Positions 23,904 through 32,587 of a stretch of 42,007 nucleotides of DNA are shown one piece after another. The notes under the pieces were generated by a model that saw only the letters and a list, made by a program, of their open reading frames with translations, ran no database searches and had not been told where the DNA came from. The DNA lies in assembly GCA_031271785.1 (NCBI GenBank), contig JAISUZ010000103.1, forward strand, positions 1 through 42,007, given 5' to 3'. Source of the stretch: Fibrobacter sp. GTDB lineage: Bacteria; Fibrobacterota; Fibrobacteria; Fibrobacterales; Fibrobacteraceae. Position 1 is the stretch's first letter, and each line of letters opens with the position of its first letter. Both the position numbers and the translations under genes were made by a program.

Positions 23904-24317
23904 ATGTCTTTTGAATCAAGTTCTGCAGAAAACCTTTCCTTGTGGGGTTACTATACCAAATGTCTCAAGAATTACGTCAATTTCAGCGGAAGAGCCCGCC
24001 GAAAAGAATATTGGGGATTTTATCTCTGGAATGTAATTATCTGTTGTGTTCTCGCTTTTATCGGCGGGGGCATTACCGCGGTTGTCGGAGATCCCAACTT
24101 TTCATTGGCGCTGGTTCCCTATTATATTTATTGCTTGATTATTATATTACCCGGTCTTGGCGTTTTTGTGCGCCGGCTCCATGACGTGGGCCGAAGCGGT
24201 TTTTGGATTTTTATTTCACTGATCCCTTTAATCGGCGCCATTGTTTTGTTGGTTTGGCTTTGCACTAAAGGCGAATCTTCCGATAATAAATACGGGAGAA
24301 ACCCGCTTGCCGGCTAA
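23904..24317 (+). CDS. DUF805 family membrane protein
   Basis: The 137-aa protein has the family pattern: an N-terminal YYTKCLKNYVNFSGRARRKEYWGFYLWN (about 16-43), three to four membrane segments, LPGLGVFVRRLHDVGRSGFWIFI (about 80-105) and a C-terminal GESSDNKYGRNP. DUF805 proteins (YhaH/YhaI type) sit in the inner membrane; their biochemical role is not established. GGAGG precedes the ATG. It ends 2 bp from the convergent EamA gene and stands alone in its transcript. Confidence 0.92.
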   Translation: MSFESSSAENLSLWGYYTKCLKNYVNFSGRARRKEYWGFYLWNVIICCVLAFIGGGITAVVGDPNFSLALVPYYIYCLIIILPGLGVFVRRLHDVGRSGFWIFISLIPLIGAIVLLVWLCTKGESSDNKYGRNPLAG

Positions 24318-24319
24318 AC

Positions 24320-25186
24320 TTATCCAAGTCCTATAATAATTAAACCTGTCATAATCCCGGTAAACGCCAAAAGCTTTACCGGGATTAATTTTTCCTTCCA
24401 AAGAAAAATCCCGCCGCAGAAACTTACAATGACATTTGTGCGGCGGATCACCGATACGGTGGAAATAAGCGCGCCCGGTTCATTTAACGCCATAAAGTAA
24501 AGGCGGTCGGCAATCACGAGAAATCCGCCCACCAGGAGAATAATCCACCGAAATTTGAATTTTGTCTTTTTCTGTTTGGCAAATAAAGTCCAAAAACCAA
24601 GGATAACGCCTTGCAAAAGGGTGAGGTAAACGGAAAACCAAACCTGAACGACGGTTGGTGAAATCCAGGCGGACTGAATCAGGAATTTATCGTAAATCCC
24701 GCTGAGGGCGCCGAGAAGGGTGCCGATAAACATAAAAATCACCCAGCGGTTATTCCAAAAACTGCCGGTTTCCTTTTTTCCGGCAACGCTGAATGTGTAA
24801 TAACTTAAAAAAAGCAGAATAATTCCGAACCACTGCACACCGGAGGGGCGTTCGCCCATAAAACTGACCGCGAGTAAAATCGTAAATAAGGGAGCGCTTG
24901 CCCGGATCGGGGCGGCAATGCTTAAAGGCAGGTGGGAAAGCGCGTGAAACGTGAAAACCCAACTGGCGGTGACAATAAACGCTTTACCCAGTAACATCAG
25001 GTGTGTTCTCAGGGAAATATTTAAAACATCCGGGCTTAAAAGCGCCGGTGAAAGCAAAACCGCGCTCGACAAACTGCATAAGAACAAAACGGGGAGAACG
25101 GCGTTATCCCTTAACGAGGCTTTTTTGGTGAGATCGTAAAATCCGAGAAAAACAGCGGATCCGAGAGCAAGTAACCAGGAAATCAT
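24320..25186 (-). CDS. EamA/DMT-family permease
   Basis: The 288-aa protein has about ten membrane segments in two EamA repeats: the first from ISWLLALGSAVFLGFYDLTKKASL to FGIILLFLSYYTFSVAG, the second from WVIFMFIGTLLGALSGIYDKFLI to LLAFTGIMTGLIIIGLG, with the typical PLSIAAPIRASAPLFTILLAVSFMGERPS. It is a drug/metabolite or cofactor transporter of the inner membrane; the substrate cannot be told from sequence. The ATG at 25186 is preferred over an in-frame TTG at 25195; no clear ribosome binding site is seen for either. It is divergent from mscL. Confidence 0.87.
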   Translation of the reverse strand: MISWLLALGSAVFLGFYDLTKKASLRDNAVLPVLFLCSLSSAVLLSPALLSPDVLNISLRTHLMLLGKAFIVTASWVFTFHALSHLPLSIAAPIRASAPLFTILLAVSFMGERPSGVQWFGIILLFLSYYTFSVAGKKETGSFWNNRWVIFMFIGTLLGALSGIYDKFLIQSAWISPTVVQVWFSVYLTLLQGVILGFWTLFAKQKKTKFKFRWIILLVGGFLVIADRLYFMALNEPGALISTVSVIRRTNVIVSFCGGIFLWKEKLIPVKLLAFTGIMTGLIIIGLG

Positions 25187-25214
25187 CGGGTGCAAAAATA
25201 GTAAGGATTACTCT

Positions 25215-25242
25215 TTGACAAAATCCGGAAAAAAGGTAAAAT
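25215..25242 (+). promoter_or_regulatory. Sigma-70-type promoter of mscL
   Basis: A perfect TTGACA (25215-25220), 16-bp spacer and TAAAAT (25237-25242) lie 20 bp before the mscL ATG, with a good AAGGAG ribosome binding site between them. Confidence 0.65.
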
Positions 25243-25262
25243 TAAGAGAGCAAGGAGATTTT

Positions 25263-25712
25263 ATGAAAATAGCAGAAAAAACATCTCAGCTTTTTGCCGA
25301 ATTTAAGGCTTTCGCGTTCAAAGGAAACGTTGTGGATATGGCGGTCGGCGTGGTTATCGGCGGCGCCTTCGGTGTAATTATTTCTTCGCTTGTGAGTAAT
25401 ATTGTGATGCCGCTGATTTCTTTGGTGACGCCGGGCGGTCACCATTATGCGGATTGGAAATGGACGATTCACCGCGGCACGGAAATGGTGAACGGCGTGG
25501 CGACTCCGAAAGTAGTTGAAATTCCTTACGGCATTTTTTTGAACGATATTGTGAGTTTTTTGGTTATCGCGCTTGTGCTTTTTCTTGTGATTAAGAAATT
25601 TCTCGGTTTTGTGATGCGCTCCAAGGAAGAAGCGGCTGCTGCACCCCCTCCGGTCCAGGAAACGCTGCTCACGGAAATCCGCGATATTTTGAAAAATTCC
25701 AAAACTCCATAA
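25263..25712 (+). CDS. mscL: Large-conductance mechanosensitive channel MscL
   Basis: The 149-aa channel protein begins with an amphipathic helix and the hallmark FKAFAFKGNVVDMAVGVVIGGAFGVIISSLVSNIVMPLIS (about 14-53, TM1). A periplasmic loop with WTIHRGTEMVNGVATPKVVEIPYG comes next, then TM2 (IFLNDIVSFLVIALVLFLVIKKFLG) and a cytoplasmic helix bundle (ETLLTEIRDILKN). It opens under membrane tension to release solutes during hypo-osmotic shock and works as a pentamer. The start ATG at 25263 follows AAGGAG; the longer frame from 25215 includes promoter sequence. The length is normal. Confidence 0.97.
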   Translation: MKIAEKTSQLFAEFKAFAFKGNVVDMAVGVVIGGAFGVIISSLVSNIVMPLISLVTPGGHHYADWKWTIHRGTEMVNGVATPKVVEIPYGIFLNDIVSFLVIALVLFLVIKKFLGFVMRSKEEAAAAPPPVQETLLTEIRDILKNSKTP

Positions 25713-25785
25713 GATCGCCCGTGCGGCTTTTTGATTCTCTTGGCGTGAAAGTCTTTCCCGGGTGATGATTTTCTATATTCGGATT

Positions 25786-26742
25786 ATGGTTTTTGCGAAA
25801 ATCTCCCGGTGTTCTTTTCTTTTGATTCTGTTTTTATCGGGATTCCTTTTCGCGCAGGAAGATTCGTTAAAATTACCCTACCCGCTTCAAAAATTCGCCA
25901 AAGAGATGACGCAGGCGGTAATGCTTTTGGATTACGATAAGGCATTAGCGATTGCGTGGGAAATCAAGTCTAAAGATTCCGGGGCGGGATGCGTATGGGA
26001 AAACATGATTCTCATTAGCCGTTTTGATGATTTGGGCGATACGCTCGATATGATCCGCGCCGATCAAAACCTTTCGGAATGCAAGGCCGGCGGACTTTGG
26101 GAAACACTTCGCGATTTTGAAAAAGGTTTTACTCAGAGCGCTCTCGGTCATTCCGTCAAAGGCGCTCTCGGTACGCGGGCGGCGGCAAAAGTTTTCGGAG
26201 AATCGGAAGATCCGGATGCCCGGGCTTTTTTTGCCGTTTACGCTTATTATGTCGATCAGTCGTTCAGTTGGGTGCCGTTCTTTTCGGATAACCGGGAAGA
26301 GTATATCCGCGTTCTCCGCGAACGCTCGCTCCATTCGGAACTTTTCGCGCCTTTGTTCGGAACATCACTTATTTGGATTTATTACGATCGCGGGGAATTT
26401 CAGCACGCGCTTGCCCTCGCCGATCAATTTTTGGTTCGTTACCCGGGGCACCCCGTTTTTTTGCAGATTCGCGCGGACATGCTTTATGCGCTTAAGAATT
26501 ATGAGGCGGCCGCCGCGATTTATGAAAAAAGCGCCGCGGAATATCCGGAACGTTCCGGATATTCCATTCGCTACTGGTGCGCTGTGATGAATCTCATTTT
26601 GATTTACGGCGATATGGGAAATACGGAGAAAAAAGAAGCGTGGCTGAAGAGACTTGACCACGAATCTTTTCGCGCGCTCAAACGGTGGTTACCGGCTTCT
26701 TTGCTTCAAAGTTTGAAGAAAAAATCCGGGTTGCAGGTTTGA
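25786..26742 (+). CDS. Exported TPR-like protein of unknown function
   Basis: From the ATG at 25786 the product has 318 aa, with signal peptide MVFAKISRCSFLLILFLSGF ending LFAQ and mature start EDSLKLPYPLQKFAKEM. Helical pairs of TPR type follow, the clearest being IWIYYDRGEFQHALALADQFLVRYPGHPVFLQIRADMLYALKNYEAAAAIYEKSAAEYPE (about residues 190-255). GTG 25762 and ATG 25765 are alternative starts that would lengthen the N-terminus; none has a clear ribosome binding site. A periplasmic scaffold role is plausible. No family with known function is recognised. It lies about 50 bp after mscL and may have its own promoter. Confidence 0.7.
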   Translation: MVFAKISRCSFLLILFLSGFLFAQEDSLKLPYPLQKFAKEMTQAVMLLDYDKALAIAWEIKSKDSGAGCVWENMILISRFDDLGDTLDMIRADQNLSECKAGGLWETLRDFEKGFTQSALGHSVKGALGTRAAAKVFGESEDPDARAFFAVYAYYVDQSFSWVPFFSDNREEYIRVLRERSLHSELFAPLFGTSLIWIYYDRGEFQHALALADQFLVRYPGHPVFLQIRADMLYALKNYEAAAAIYEKSAAEYPERSGYSIRYWCAVMNLILIYGDMGNTEKKEAWLKRLDHESFRALKRWLPASLLQSLKKKSGLQV

Positions 26743-26806
26743 GGCGCCGGACGGTTTGATTTTTTGAACCGACATTGCTAATTTCTTGGCGTAAGGAGAT
26801 TACTTT

Positions 26807-27520
26807 ATGGATCCGGTTTATTTGTTGATTGTTGTTTTCGGGCTCTTGATTTCGGGCGTGGCTTCTTTTTTGGTGAAGTCGCGTTTTAAAACAGGGCAGA
26901 AAGTCGTGATTTCAAGCGGGCTCACGGGAGCCGAAGTGGCGGCGGCGATTCTTGCCGACGCGAATATAACGGATGTGCAGATTCTCGAAACCCAAGGGTT
27001 TTTAGGCGATTATTATAATCCGCTGAACAAAACGCTGAACCTTTCCCGGGAAGTGTATCACGGAAGAAACGCAAGTGCCGCCGGCGTTGCCGCGCACGAA
27101 GTCGGGCATGCGCTTCAGCACGCGGGGAATTATTTCCCTATGTGGCTGCGTTCTTTTATTGTGCCGGTGGCAGGTGTCGGCGGGAATCTTGGTCCTTGGA
27201 TTGTGATTGCCGGGATTATATTGATGTCGCTTTCGGCGGCTTACGGTAATATCGGGTATCAAATCGCCGTTTTCGGCGTGGCGCTTTTCGGGGTTGCGAC
27301 TTTGTTTAGCTTTGTGACGGTGCCTGTGGAATTTAATGCGTCTTCCCGCGCGAAAAAACGTTTGGCGCACTTGAATATTGTGCGGCCCGGAAAAGAATCC
27401 GAAGCGGTGGCGGGCGTGTTGCTTGCCGCCGGACTCACTTACGTGGCGGCCGCTATTACCTCGTTCCTCCAGCTTGTCTATTGGGCATGGAGAGCGGGGC
27501 TTCTCGGCAACAGAAGATAA
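26807..27520 (+). CDS. YugP-like membrane zinc metallopeptidase
   Basis: The 237-aa protein has an N-terminal membrane segment (VYLLIVVFGLLISGVASFLV). The zinc-binding HEVGH is at 97-101 within AAGVAAHEVGHALQHAGNYFP, preceded by the family pattern GFLGDYYNPLNKTLNLS and VYHGRNASAAG. Three further membrane segments follow, with VPVEFNASSRAKKRL in between. The length and motif order fit the neutral zinc metallopeptidase family typified by YugP. Its physiological substrate is unknown. A clear AAGGAG precedes the ATG. It has no operon partner; the small lipoprotein gene downstream is convergent. Confidence 0.93.
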   Translation: MDPVYLLIVVFGLLISGVASFLVKSRFKTGQKVVISSGLTGAEVAAAILADANITDVQILETQGFLGDYYNPLNKTLNLSREVYHGRNASAAGVAAHEVGHALQHAGNYFPMWLRSFIVPVAGVGGNLGPWIVIAGIILMSLSAAYGNIGYQIAVFGVALFGVATLFSFVTVPVEFNASSRAKKRLAHLNIVRPGKESEAVAGVLLAAGLTYVAAAITSFLQLVYWAWRAGLLGNRR

Positions 27521-27541
27521 CTTTCGCCGGTTTCTTTTCGT

Positions 27542-27706
27542 TTATTCGAGCGGCGTATCGCCGCCGTCGTCGGTAGGAACGCAGAGTGGCGAGTTCGGAT
27601 CTTCAAGACATTCGTCGGGGGTACCCGAGTCTGAGGATTTGGAGCCGCTGCAAGCGGCAAGACCGAAGAGGAAAGCGAAAAGAATCAGAGTAAGAATATT
27701 TTTCAT
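27542..27706 (-). CDS. Small acidic lipoprotein (54 aa)
   Basis: An open frame too short for most gene finders encodes MKNILTLILFAFLFGLAAC followed by SGSKSSDSGTPDECLEDPNSPLCVPTDDGGDTPLE. The first 18 residues are a lipoprotein signal with a textbook lipobox LAAC (Cys19). The mature peptide is only about 36 residues, acidic, with two more cysteines that could form a disulfide. A second ATG directly upstream (27709) is an alternative start; no ribosome binding site is obvious. It converges with the YugP-like gene, 21 bp apart. The function is unknown; it probably sits on a membrane facing the periplasm. Confidence 0.7.
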   Translation of the reverse strand: MKNILTLILFAFLFGLAACSGSKSSDSGTPDECLEDPNSPLCVPTDDGGDTPLE

Positions 27707-27807
27707 CATGTTTTGAAATATACTATTAACTTGTGTGTGAGGGAATGGAGAATTGAATTTCGGATGGAAACATTCCCTAATTGCGGTTTTTGAACGATTT
27801 GAGTAAA

Positions 27808-28016
27808 GCGTGAGGCAGGCGGAGGGTGCGCGCTTTGCGCGCAGTGCCGGATATTCCCGAACTCCGGTATGAATTTTAGGGATGTGGGACAGGAAGACTC
27901 AATCATGCATATCCCTTATCTCATGATTTTTATCACCGAAGAATCGAAATATCCGGCACCGACCGGAGGGTAGCCCGGAGTTACGCCGACCCGGCGCAGC
28001 GCGCCGGGGCACGCCC
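27808..28016 (-). repeat. Interspersed repeat (family A), copy 2
   Basis: Read on the minus strand it opens GGGCGTGCCCCGGCGCGC...GGGTCGGCGTAACTCCGGGCTACCC and ends CTCCGCCTGCCTCACGC (at 27824-27808), the same ends as the blocks at 15446 and 35527. Internal inverted repeats include GCGCGC-rich arms near 27829-27842 and the pair of ATATCCGGCAC / GTGCCGGATAT words (near 27841-27854 and 27947-27960). It fills most of the 365-bp gap before lysC. No gene is seen in the gap. Confidence 0.65.
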
Positions 28017-28074
28017 GCTCTTTTTTATTTCCGTCTTTTTTCTATTTTTTCGCGGGTTTTTATGAGAGGTTTTT

Positions 28075-29397
28075 ATGAGTTCGAGAATCGTTTGTAAGTT
28101 TGGCGGCAGTTCCGTTTCCGATGCGCGTCAGTTTGAAAAAATCAAATCGATTATCGGGTCGGACTCGAAACGAAAGATTGTGGTGGTTTCGGCTCCCGGT
28201 AAACGCCATGCGGCGGAGACCAAGCTGACCGATCTTTTTTATTCGGTTTATGATCTCGCTTCGAAGGGAATTGATTTTTCCGTTCCCTGGAATTTAATTT
28301 GTGAACGTTATCGGGAAATTTGCCGCGATCTGAATTTGAAAACGACAATCGGCGATGATTTGAAGGCGCTTGAAGAGAAGCTCAAAATGCGGAACGAGGT
28401 TTCTTTGGATTTTCTCGTGAGCCGCGGGGAATTTCTTTGCGCGCGCATTATGGCGGAATATTTGGGCGCGGTATTTGTGGATGCATTCCCGATGATTGCA
28501 TTTGATGACCGTTACCGCGTTTCTGCAGAAAGTTACGGGGCGATTGCCGAGAGTTTGAAAGACGAGAGTCCGGTTTATGTGGTTCCCGGCTTTTACGGGA
28601 AAGGGGCGCGCGGGGATGTGAAGACTTTTACGCGCGGCGGTTCCGATATTACCGGCGCGATTCTCGCACACGCGGTGGATGCGGAGATGTATGAAAACTG
28701 GACGGACGTTTCCGGGATGCTGATGGCAGACCCGCGGATTGTGAAGAATCCGCTCCCGATCGAATATGTGAGTTACCGCGAGATTCGTGAGCTCGCTTAT
28801 TCCGGCGCGAGTGTTTTGCACGATGAATCCATCGCTCCTTGCCGCGCAAAAAATATTCCGATTAACATTCGCAATACGAACCGCCCCGAAGATGCCGGCA
28901 CGATTATCGGGCCGACTCCGGAAAAAGCGAACAGGCTCATTACGGGGGTTGCGGGCCGCAAAGGTTTTTCGATGATTTACATCGAGAAAGGCATGATGAA
29001 CAAAGAAATCGGGTTCGGGCGGCGCGTTCTCGGCGTGCTTGAAAACGAGGGGCTTTCTTACGAGTTATGCCCGAGCGCGATTGACTCGATGAGCGTTGTG
29101 GTGGATACTCATGCGCTTGAGGCGGTGCAGCAGCGCGTTCTCGAAGATATTAAGCAGCAAATGCGCCCCGATCAGATTAAAATTTTCGGCGGAATTTCTT
29201 TGATTGCGACCGTCGGGCATGGCATGACAAACCGGATCGGCGTGGCGGCGAAACTTTTCACGGCGCTTGCGGAGCAGGAAATCAATATCCGCATTATCGA
29301 CCAGGGTTCCTCACAAATTAACATTATTATCGGCGTGGACGAGAGTCAGACGGAACGCGCGATTCAAGCGATTTACGGCGCGTTTGTCGAGGATTGA
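28075..29397 (+). CDS. lysC: Aspartate kinase
   Basis: The 440-aa enzyme makes aspartyl phosphate, the first step to lysine, threonine and methionine. Motifs are KFGGSSV (8-14), SAPGKRHAAETKLTD (about 39-53), FLVSRGEFLCARIMAEYLGA, PGFYGKGARGDVKTFTRGGSDITGAIL with the substrate-site TRGGSD, and YENWTDVSGMLMADPRIV. Two ACT-type regulatory modules follow (about 300-440), ending INIRIIDQGSSQINIIIGV, so end-product feedback is expected. The length fits the monofunctional class. GAGAGG lies upstream of the ATG. No lysine riboswitch-like structure was noticed in the upstream gap, which is occupied by a repeat. It converges with the next gene, one base apart. Confidence 0.95.
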   Translation: MSSRIVCKFGGSSVSDARQFEKIKSIIGSDSKRKIVVVSAPGKRHAAETKLTDLFYSVYDLASKGIDFSVPWNLICERYREICRDLNLKTTIGDDLKALEEKLKMRNEVSLDFLVSRGEFLCARIMAEYLGAVFVDAFPMIAFDDRYRVSAESYGAIAESLKDESPVYVVPGFYGKGARGDVKTFTRGGSDITGAILAHAVDAEMYENWTDVSGMLMADPRIVKNPLPIEYVSYREIRELAYSGASVLHDESIAPCRAKNIPINIRNTNRPEDAGTIIGPTPEKANRLITGVAGRKGFSMIYIEKGMMNKEIGFGRRVLGVLENEGLSYELCPSAIDSMSVVVDTHALEAVQQRVLEDIKQQMRPDQIKIFGGISLIATVGHGMTNRIGVAAKLFTALAEQEINIRIIDQGSSQINIIIGVDESQTERAIQAIYGAFVED

Positions 29398-29398
29398 T

Positions 29399-30085
29399 TC
29401 AGTACGTTTTTTTGCCGGCGAGCGAGATTCTTCCGCTTTCGAGCCCTGTGAACGGTAAAAGCCGCGTATGGTTTTTATCCGTGAAGAATACGGCCATCCC
29501 CGAAAGGAAATTCACCCAATGCTCTATGGAAAACTTCATTTTCAGGTGATAGGTGAGCATGGAGACAATCCAGGCGTCGTGACTGACAAAAACGGAGAGT
29601 TCCTTTTCGGATTCAAATGCAAGCGAGAGGATTAAATCCAATAGCGACTCCGCAGACGGGGCGAGCGGGCGGAATGCCGGGTGATGACCCGTTTCAAAAT
29701 AAGTCCGGAAGATTTTAAAGAAATCCTCTTTCATGTCCATTTCAAAAAGGCGTTGATCGGCGACAAAGTGGCTGCCGAGCGCTTCCAATACGGGAACGTC
29801 TTTCGGCGAGGCCGGCGCGGTATCTCCGCGGCCTTTCGCGATCAGCGAGGCGGTTTCGAGGCAGCGCATGACCGGGCTTGACCAATAGGCCGCCGAAGAA
29901 AAAGGCTTTAATTTTTCTCCGAAGGTTTGAGCCTGCAGTTTTCCTGTTTTCGTCAGGAGGGTCGCGACTCCGTGATGAGGGTCATGTGCGGCAATCGGAA
30001 AGCGTTCGGCGTGGCGTATTAAAAGCAATAAACGTTCGCCTTTGCGTTTTTGTTTGAGGAGTTCTTCCGTTAAAAGAAATGTCAT
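29399..30085 (-). CDS. Histidine phosphatase (phosphoglycerate mutase-like) family protein
   Basis: The 228-aa protein has the catalytic LLIRHAER (RHAE at 24-27, His25 phospho-acceptor), TKTGKLQAQTFGEKLKPF, the second arginine region WSSPVMRCLETASLIAKGRG, and the late catalytic His in VFVSHDAWIVSMLTYHL. The family dephosphorylates sugars, proteins or small metabolites in the cytoplasm; this member cannot be assigned a substrate. The ATG is at 30085 and no good ribosome binding site is seen. It is convergent with lysC with a single base between the stops, and no terminator is seen there. Confidence 0.87.
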   Translation of the reverse strand: MTFLLTEELLKQKRKGERLLLLIRHAERFPIAAHDPHHGVATLLTKTGKLQAQTFGEKLKPFSSAAYWSSPVMRCLETASLIAKGRGDTAPASPKDVPVLEALGSHFVADQRLFEMDMKEDFFKIFRTYFETGHHPAFRPLAPSAESLLDLILSLAFESEKELSVFVSHDAWIVSMLTYHLKMKFSIEHWVNFLSGMAVFFTDKNHTRLLPFTGLESGRISLAGKKTY

Positions 30086-30184
30086 GCTAGGTCTTGTGGC
30101 TATTTACCGAAATGTTTGGATTTTGAAATGGATTTGATACGCCGAATCTGTTAAAAGGGCGTTGAGCGAGAGTGATCACAAGAC

Positions 30185-30742
30185 TTAACGGAACCATGGA
30201 ATCAGTTGAACCCAAATGAAGTGTGCGATCAGAAAACTAAAGAAACCGAGAATGAATCCTCCGACGACATCGGAGAGCCAATGCACTCCGAAATAAATCC
30301 GGAGAAATCCCCAGCTGAGAGCCATAAGAAGAATGATCCAGCCGACTGACGGCACACAGTAAAATACGGTGAAACCGGCGGCCAGGTTATTCATGGTATG
30401 TCCGGACGGGAAACTGTAAAGGTCAAGAGGCGGCACGCCGGCTTCGACGGATTCGATCACGGCAAACGGGCGTTTTCGTTTGACTTTGAGTTTGATCAGC
30501 CAGTACAGAGCGAGACTCACTCCGGTAGAAGCGAGGGCCTGCCACAAGATTCCGGAGATACCGGAAAACATTTCCGCCACGCCTCTCGTCCATAGCAAAT
30601 AAAGGAAAATAAGCAACCAAATATAACCGTCGCCGAGACGCGTGTAGAATTTGAAGAACTGTTCCGTGTGCGCCGAAAACCGGTGCCGGTGAAGATAATC
30701 GGAGAAACGGAGATCCAGTTGAATAATCCAGGAAAGCATCAT
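30185..30742 (-). CDS. PAP2-family membrane phosphatase
   Basis: The 185-aa protein has about five membrane segments and the three lipid-phosphatase motifs: KVKRKRPF (motif 1), YSFPSGHTMN (motif 2, catalytic His) and RIYFGVHWLSDVVGG (motif 3, nucleophile His and Asp). Likely substrates are undecaprenyl pyrophosphate or phosphatidic acid-type lipids at the outer face of the inner membrane. The ATG at 30742 (a second ATG follows directly) is preferred over an in-frame TTG at 30766. It is divergent from ackA, with a 69-bp shared upstream region. Confidence 0.9.
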   Translation of the reverse strand: MMLSWIIQLDLRFSDYLHRHRFSAHTEQFFKFYTRLGDGYIWLLIFLYLLWTRGVAEMFSGISGILWQALASTGVSLALYWLIKLKVKRKRPFAVIESVEAGVPPLDLYSFPSGHTMNNLAAGFTVFYCVPSVGWIILLMALSWGFLRIYFGVHWLSDVVGGFILGFFSFLIAHFIWVQLIPWFR

Positions 30743-30811
30743 GGTAAAATTAGTAATAGAGTTCAAATTTTCTTATGTTTGTTTTTACTTTCCTTCCTTT
30801 CCGAGGTTATC

Positions 30812-31993
30812 ATGCGCGTTCTCGTTCTTAATAGCGGCAGTTCTTCCGTTAAATTTGCAGTGATCGATACTCATTCCAAAGAAGAAATCGCCTCCGGAAT
30901 TATTGAAAGCATCGGTTCGGAAACAAGCGCCGTGACGACCAAATTAAAAAACGGGGAAAAGCAAAAAAGCGCGCGCGCCATTAAAACGATTAAAGACGCT
31001 TTTGCGGTGATTCAGGAATTTCTGCGCGCGCAAAATTTGGATGCGTCTATTGAGGCGATCGGACACCGCGTAGTGCACGGCGGAAAATATTTTAAGTCTC
31101 AAAAAATTACGGCGGAAGTGAAAGAATATTTGACTTCTATTGAACTGTTTGCGCCTCTTCACCAGCCGGCGCATGTCGCGGGTTTTGAAAATGCCGCCGT
31201 ATTTTTCCCGAAACTCACGCAAGTGGCCGTTTTTGATACGGCGTTTCACCAAACGATGCCGCGCAAAGCGTTTCTTTACGGCATTCCTTATAAATATTAT
31301 GAGGATCTTCAAATCCGCCGTTACGGATTTCATGGGACCTCGCATTATTACCTTACGCAGGAAGCCGCGAAACGTTTGAAAATACCGGTGGAAGAAATCA
31401 ATTTAGTGACCGCGCACCTCGGAAACGGCAGTTCGGCAAGCGCGATCCGGAACGGCAAATGCGCGGATACCACTATGGGATTTACGCCGCTCGAAGGGCT
31501 CGTGATGGGCACGCGTTCCGGAAGTCTGGACCCGGCTATTTTATTTTTTCTGCATGACAAGCTCGGTTACGATATGAAGCGGCTGGACAAACTTTTGAAT
31601 AAGGAAAGCGGATTGTTCGGACTTTCCGGTTCCGCGAGCGATATGCGCGCCATTCTCGAAAAGAGGGCTGCCGGCGATGAGCGCGCGGCGATTGCATTTG
31701 AAGTCTTTTGTTACCGGCTTGCCCGGGAAATCGGCGGGATTGTCATGGCGCTGCCGCGTTTGGACGCGCTGGTATTTTCCGGCGGGATCGGCGAAAACAG
31801 CGCGGAGGTGCGTAAGCAAACGCTTGAAAATTTGGCGCTGCTCGGCTTTAAAACGGACGAAGCCCGCAATGAAATTCACGGAAAAAACACGAACGGCGTG
31901 ATTTCGGCAGAGGGCACCCCGCTCGCCATCGTGATCCCGACAAACGAAGAACTCGTGATTGCGTTTGAAACGGAAAAGGTCGTTGCCGGGTAA
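30812..31993 (+). CDS. ackA: Acetate kinase
   Basis: The 393-aa enzyme converts acetyl phosphate and ADP to acetate and ATP, the energy-yielding end of mixed-acid fermentation. Motifs are VLVLNSGSSSVKFAV (3-17), GHRVVHGGKYF, AVFDTAFHQTMPRKAFLYGIPY, RRYGFHGTSHYYL, VTAHLGNGSSASAIRNGKCADTTMGFTPLEGLVMGTRSGSLDPAI and LVFSGGIGENSAEVR. All catalytic regions are intact. The ATG at 30812 follows CGAGG; the longer frame from 30668 runs through the divergent PAP2 gene and is rejected. The usual partner pta is not adjacent. Confidence 0.97.
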   Translation: MRVLVLNSGSSSVKFAVIDTHSKEEIASGIIESIGSETSAVTTKLKNGEKQKSARAIKTIKDAFAVIQEFLRAQNLDASIEAIGHRVVHGGKYFKSQKITAEVKEYLTSIELFAPLHQPAHVAGFENAAVFFPKLTQVAVFDTAFHQTMPRKAFLYGIPYKYYEDLQIRRYGFHGTSHYYLTQEAAKRLKIPVEEINLVTAHLGNGSSASAIRNGKCADTTMGFTPLEGLVMGTRSGSLDPAILFFLHDKLGYDMKRLDKLLNKESGLFGLSGSASDMRAILEKRAAGDERAAIAFEVFCYRLAREIGGIVMALPRLDALVFSGGIGENSAEVRKQTLENLALLGFKTDEARNEIHGKNTNGVISAEGTPLAIVIPTNEELVIAFETEKVVAG

Positions 31994-31994
31994 C

Positions 31995-32504
31995 TTAATC
32001 TTCCAGACTTTTTTCCATCAGCCAATCATTCATGATAAATCCCCGACCGATGTCTTTTTCGAGAGAAATCATTTTTTTGAATTGGTAGCGTTCGTAAAAA
32101 CGGATCGCTTTTTCGTTGCCTTTGTTTACGGTCAGGTAAATTGAGGACAAATTCTCTGCTTTCGCTTTTTTCGCACATTCGGAGAGCATCCAAGCGCCGG
32201 CGCCGATGCCTCGCATGGAGCGTTTCAGGTAAATTTTGCTGAGAAACAGGCGCGTTTCTTCTTTTTTGATCGCGTAATAACCCACCGGATTTTGTTTGTG
32301 ATTCACTACAAAATAACGCATGCCGTCTTGAATTTGGCTCCAAATGGCGGTTGCGCTTTGGAATTTTTCGAGCATATAGGCGACTTGATTCGCGCCGATG
32401 ATAGGGGTAAACCATTCTTCCCAGATTTCGCGCGCGAGGGCGGCCAGGGCTTCGCATTCTTCCGGCGAGGTGATTTGCTCTTCCGATAATGGGTTTTGGC
32501 TCAT
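31995..32504 (-). CDS. GNAT-family N-acetyltransferase
   Basis: The 169-aa product (ATG 32504, GGAAAG upstream) has the GNAT core: MRYFVVNHKQNPVGYYAIKKEETRLFLSKIYLKRSMRGIGAGAWMLSECAKKAKAE, with the acetyl-CoA loop RSMRGIGAG, and then IYLTVNKGNEKAIRFYERYQFKKMISLEKDIGRGFIMNDWLMEK. It is an acetyl-CoA dependent acyltransferase; the acceptor is unknown, but the tail pattern (GFIMNDWLMEK) recalls acetyltransferases acting on small molecules. It is convergent with ackA, one base between stops, and divergent from the DoxX gene. Confidence 0.9.
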   Translation of the reverse strand: MSQNPLSEEQITSPEECEALAALAREIWEEWFTPIIGANQVAYMLEKFQSATAIWSQIQDGMRYFVVNHKQNPVGYYAIKKEETRLFLSKIYLKRSMRGIGAGAWMLSECAKKAKAENLSSIYLTVNKGNEKAIRFYERYQFKKMISLEKDIGRGFIMNDWLMEKSLED

Positions 32505-32587
32505 AAAATTCTTTCCGAAATGAAAATCATCACTCAAAAATAATGAAAAATTCCCATTTCGAAAAGAAAATCATTTATCTTTTGAAT

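Noticed and set aside
28017-28074. Lysine riboswitch before lysC
   Set aside because: The upstream gap consists of a reverse family A repeat and T-rich DNA; none of the large conserved lysine-riboswitch blocks is visible.
30668-30811. Longer N-terminus for acetate kinase
   Set aside because: Family members start at MRVLVLNSGSSS; the extension is antisense to the PAP2 gene.
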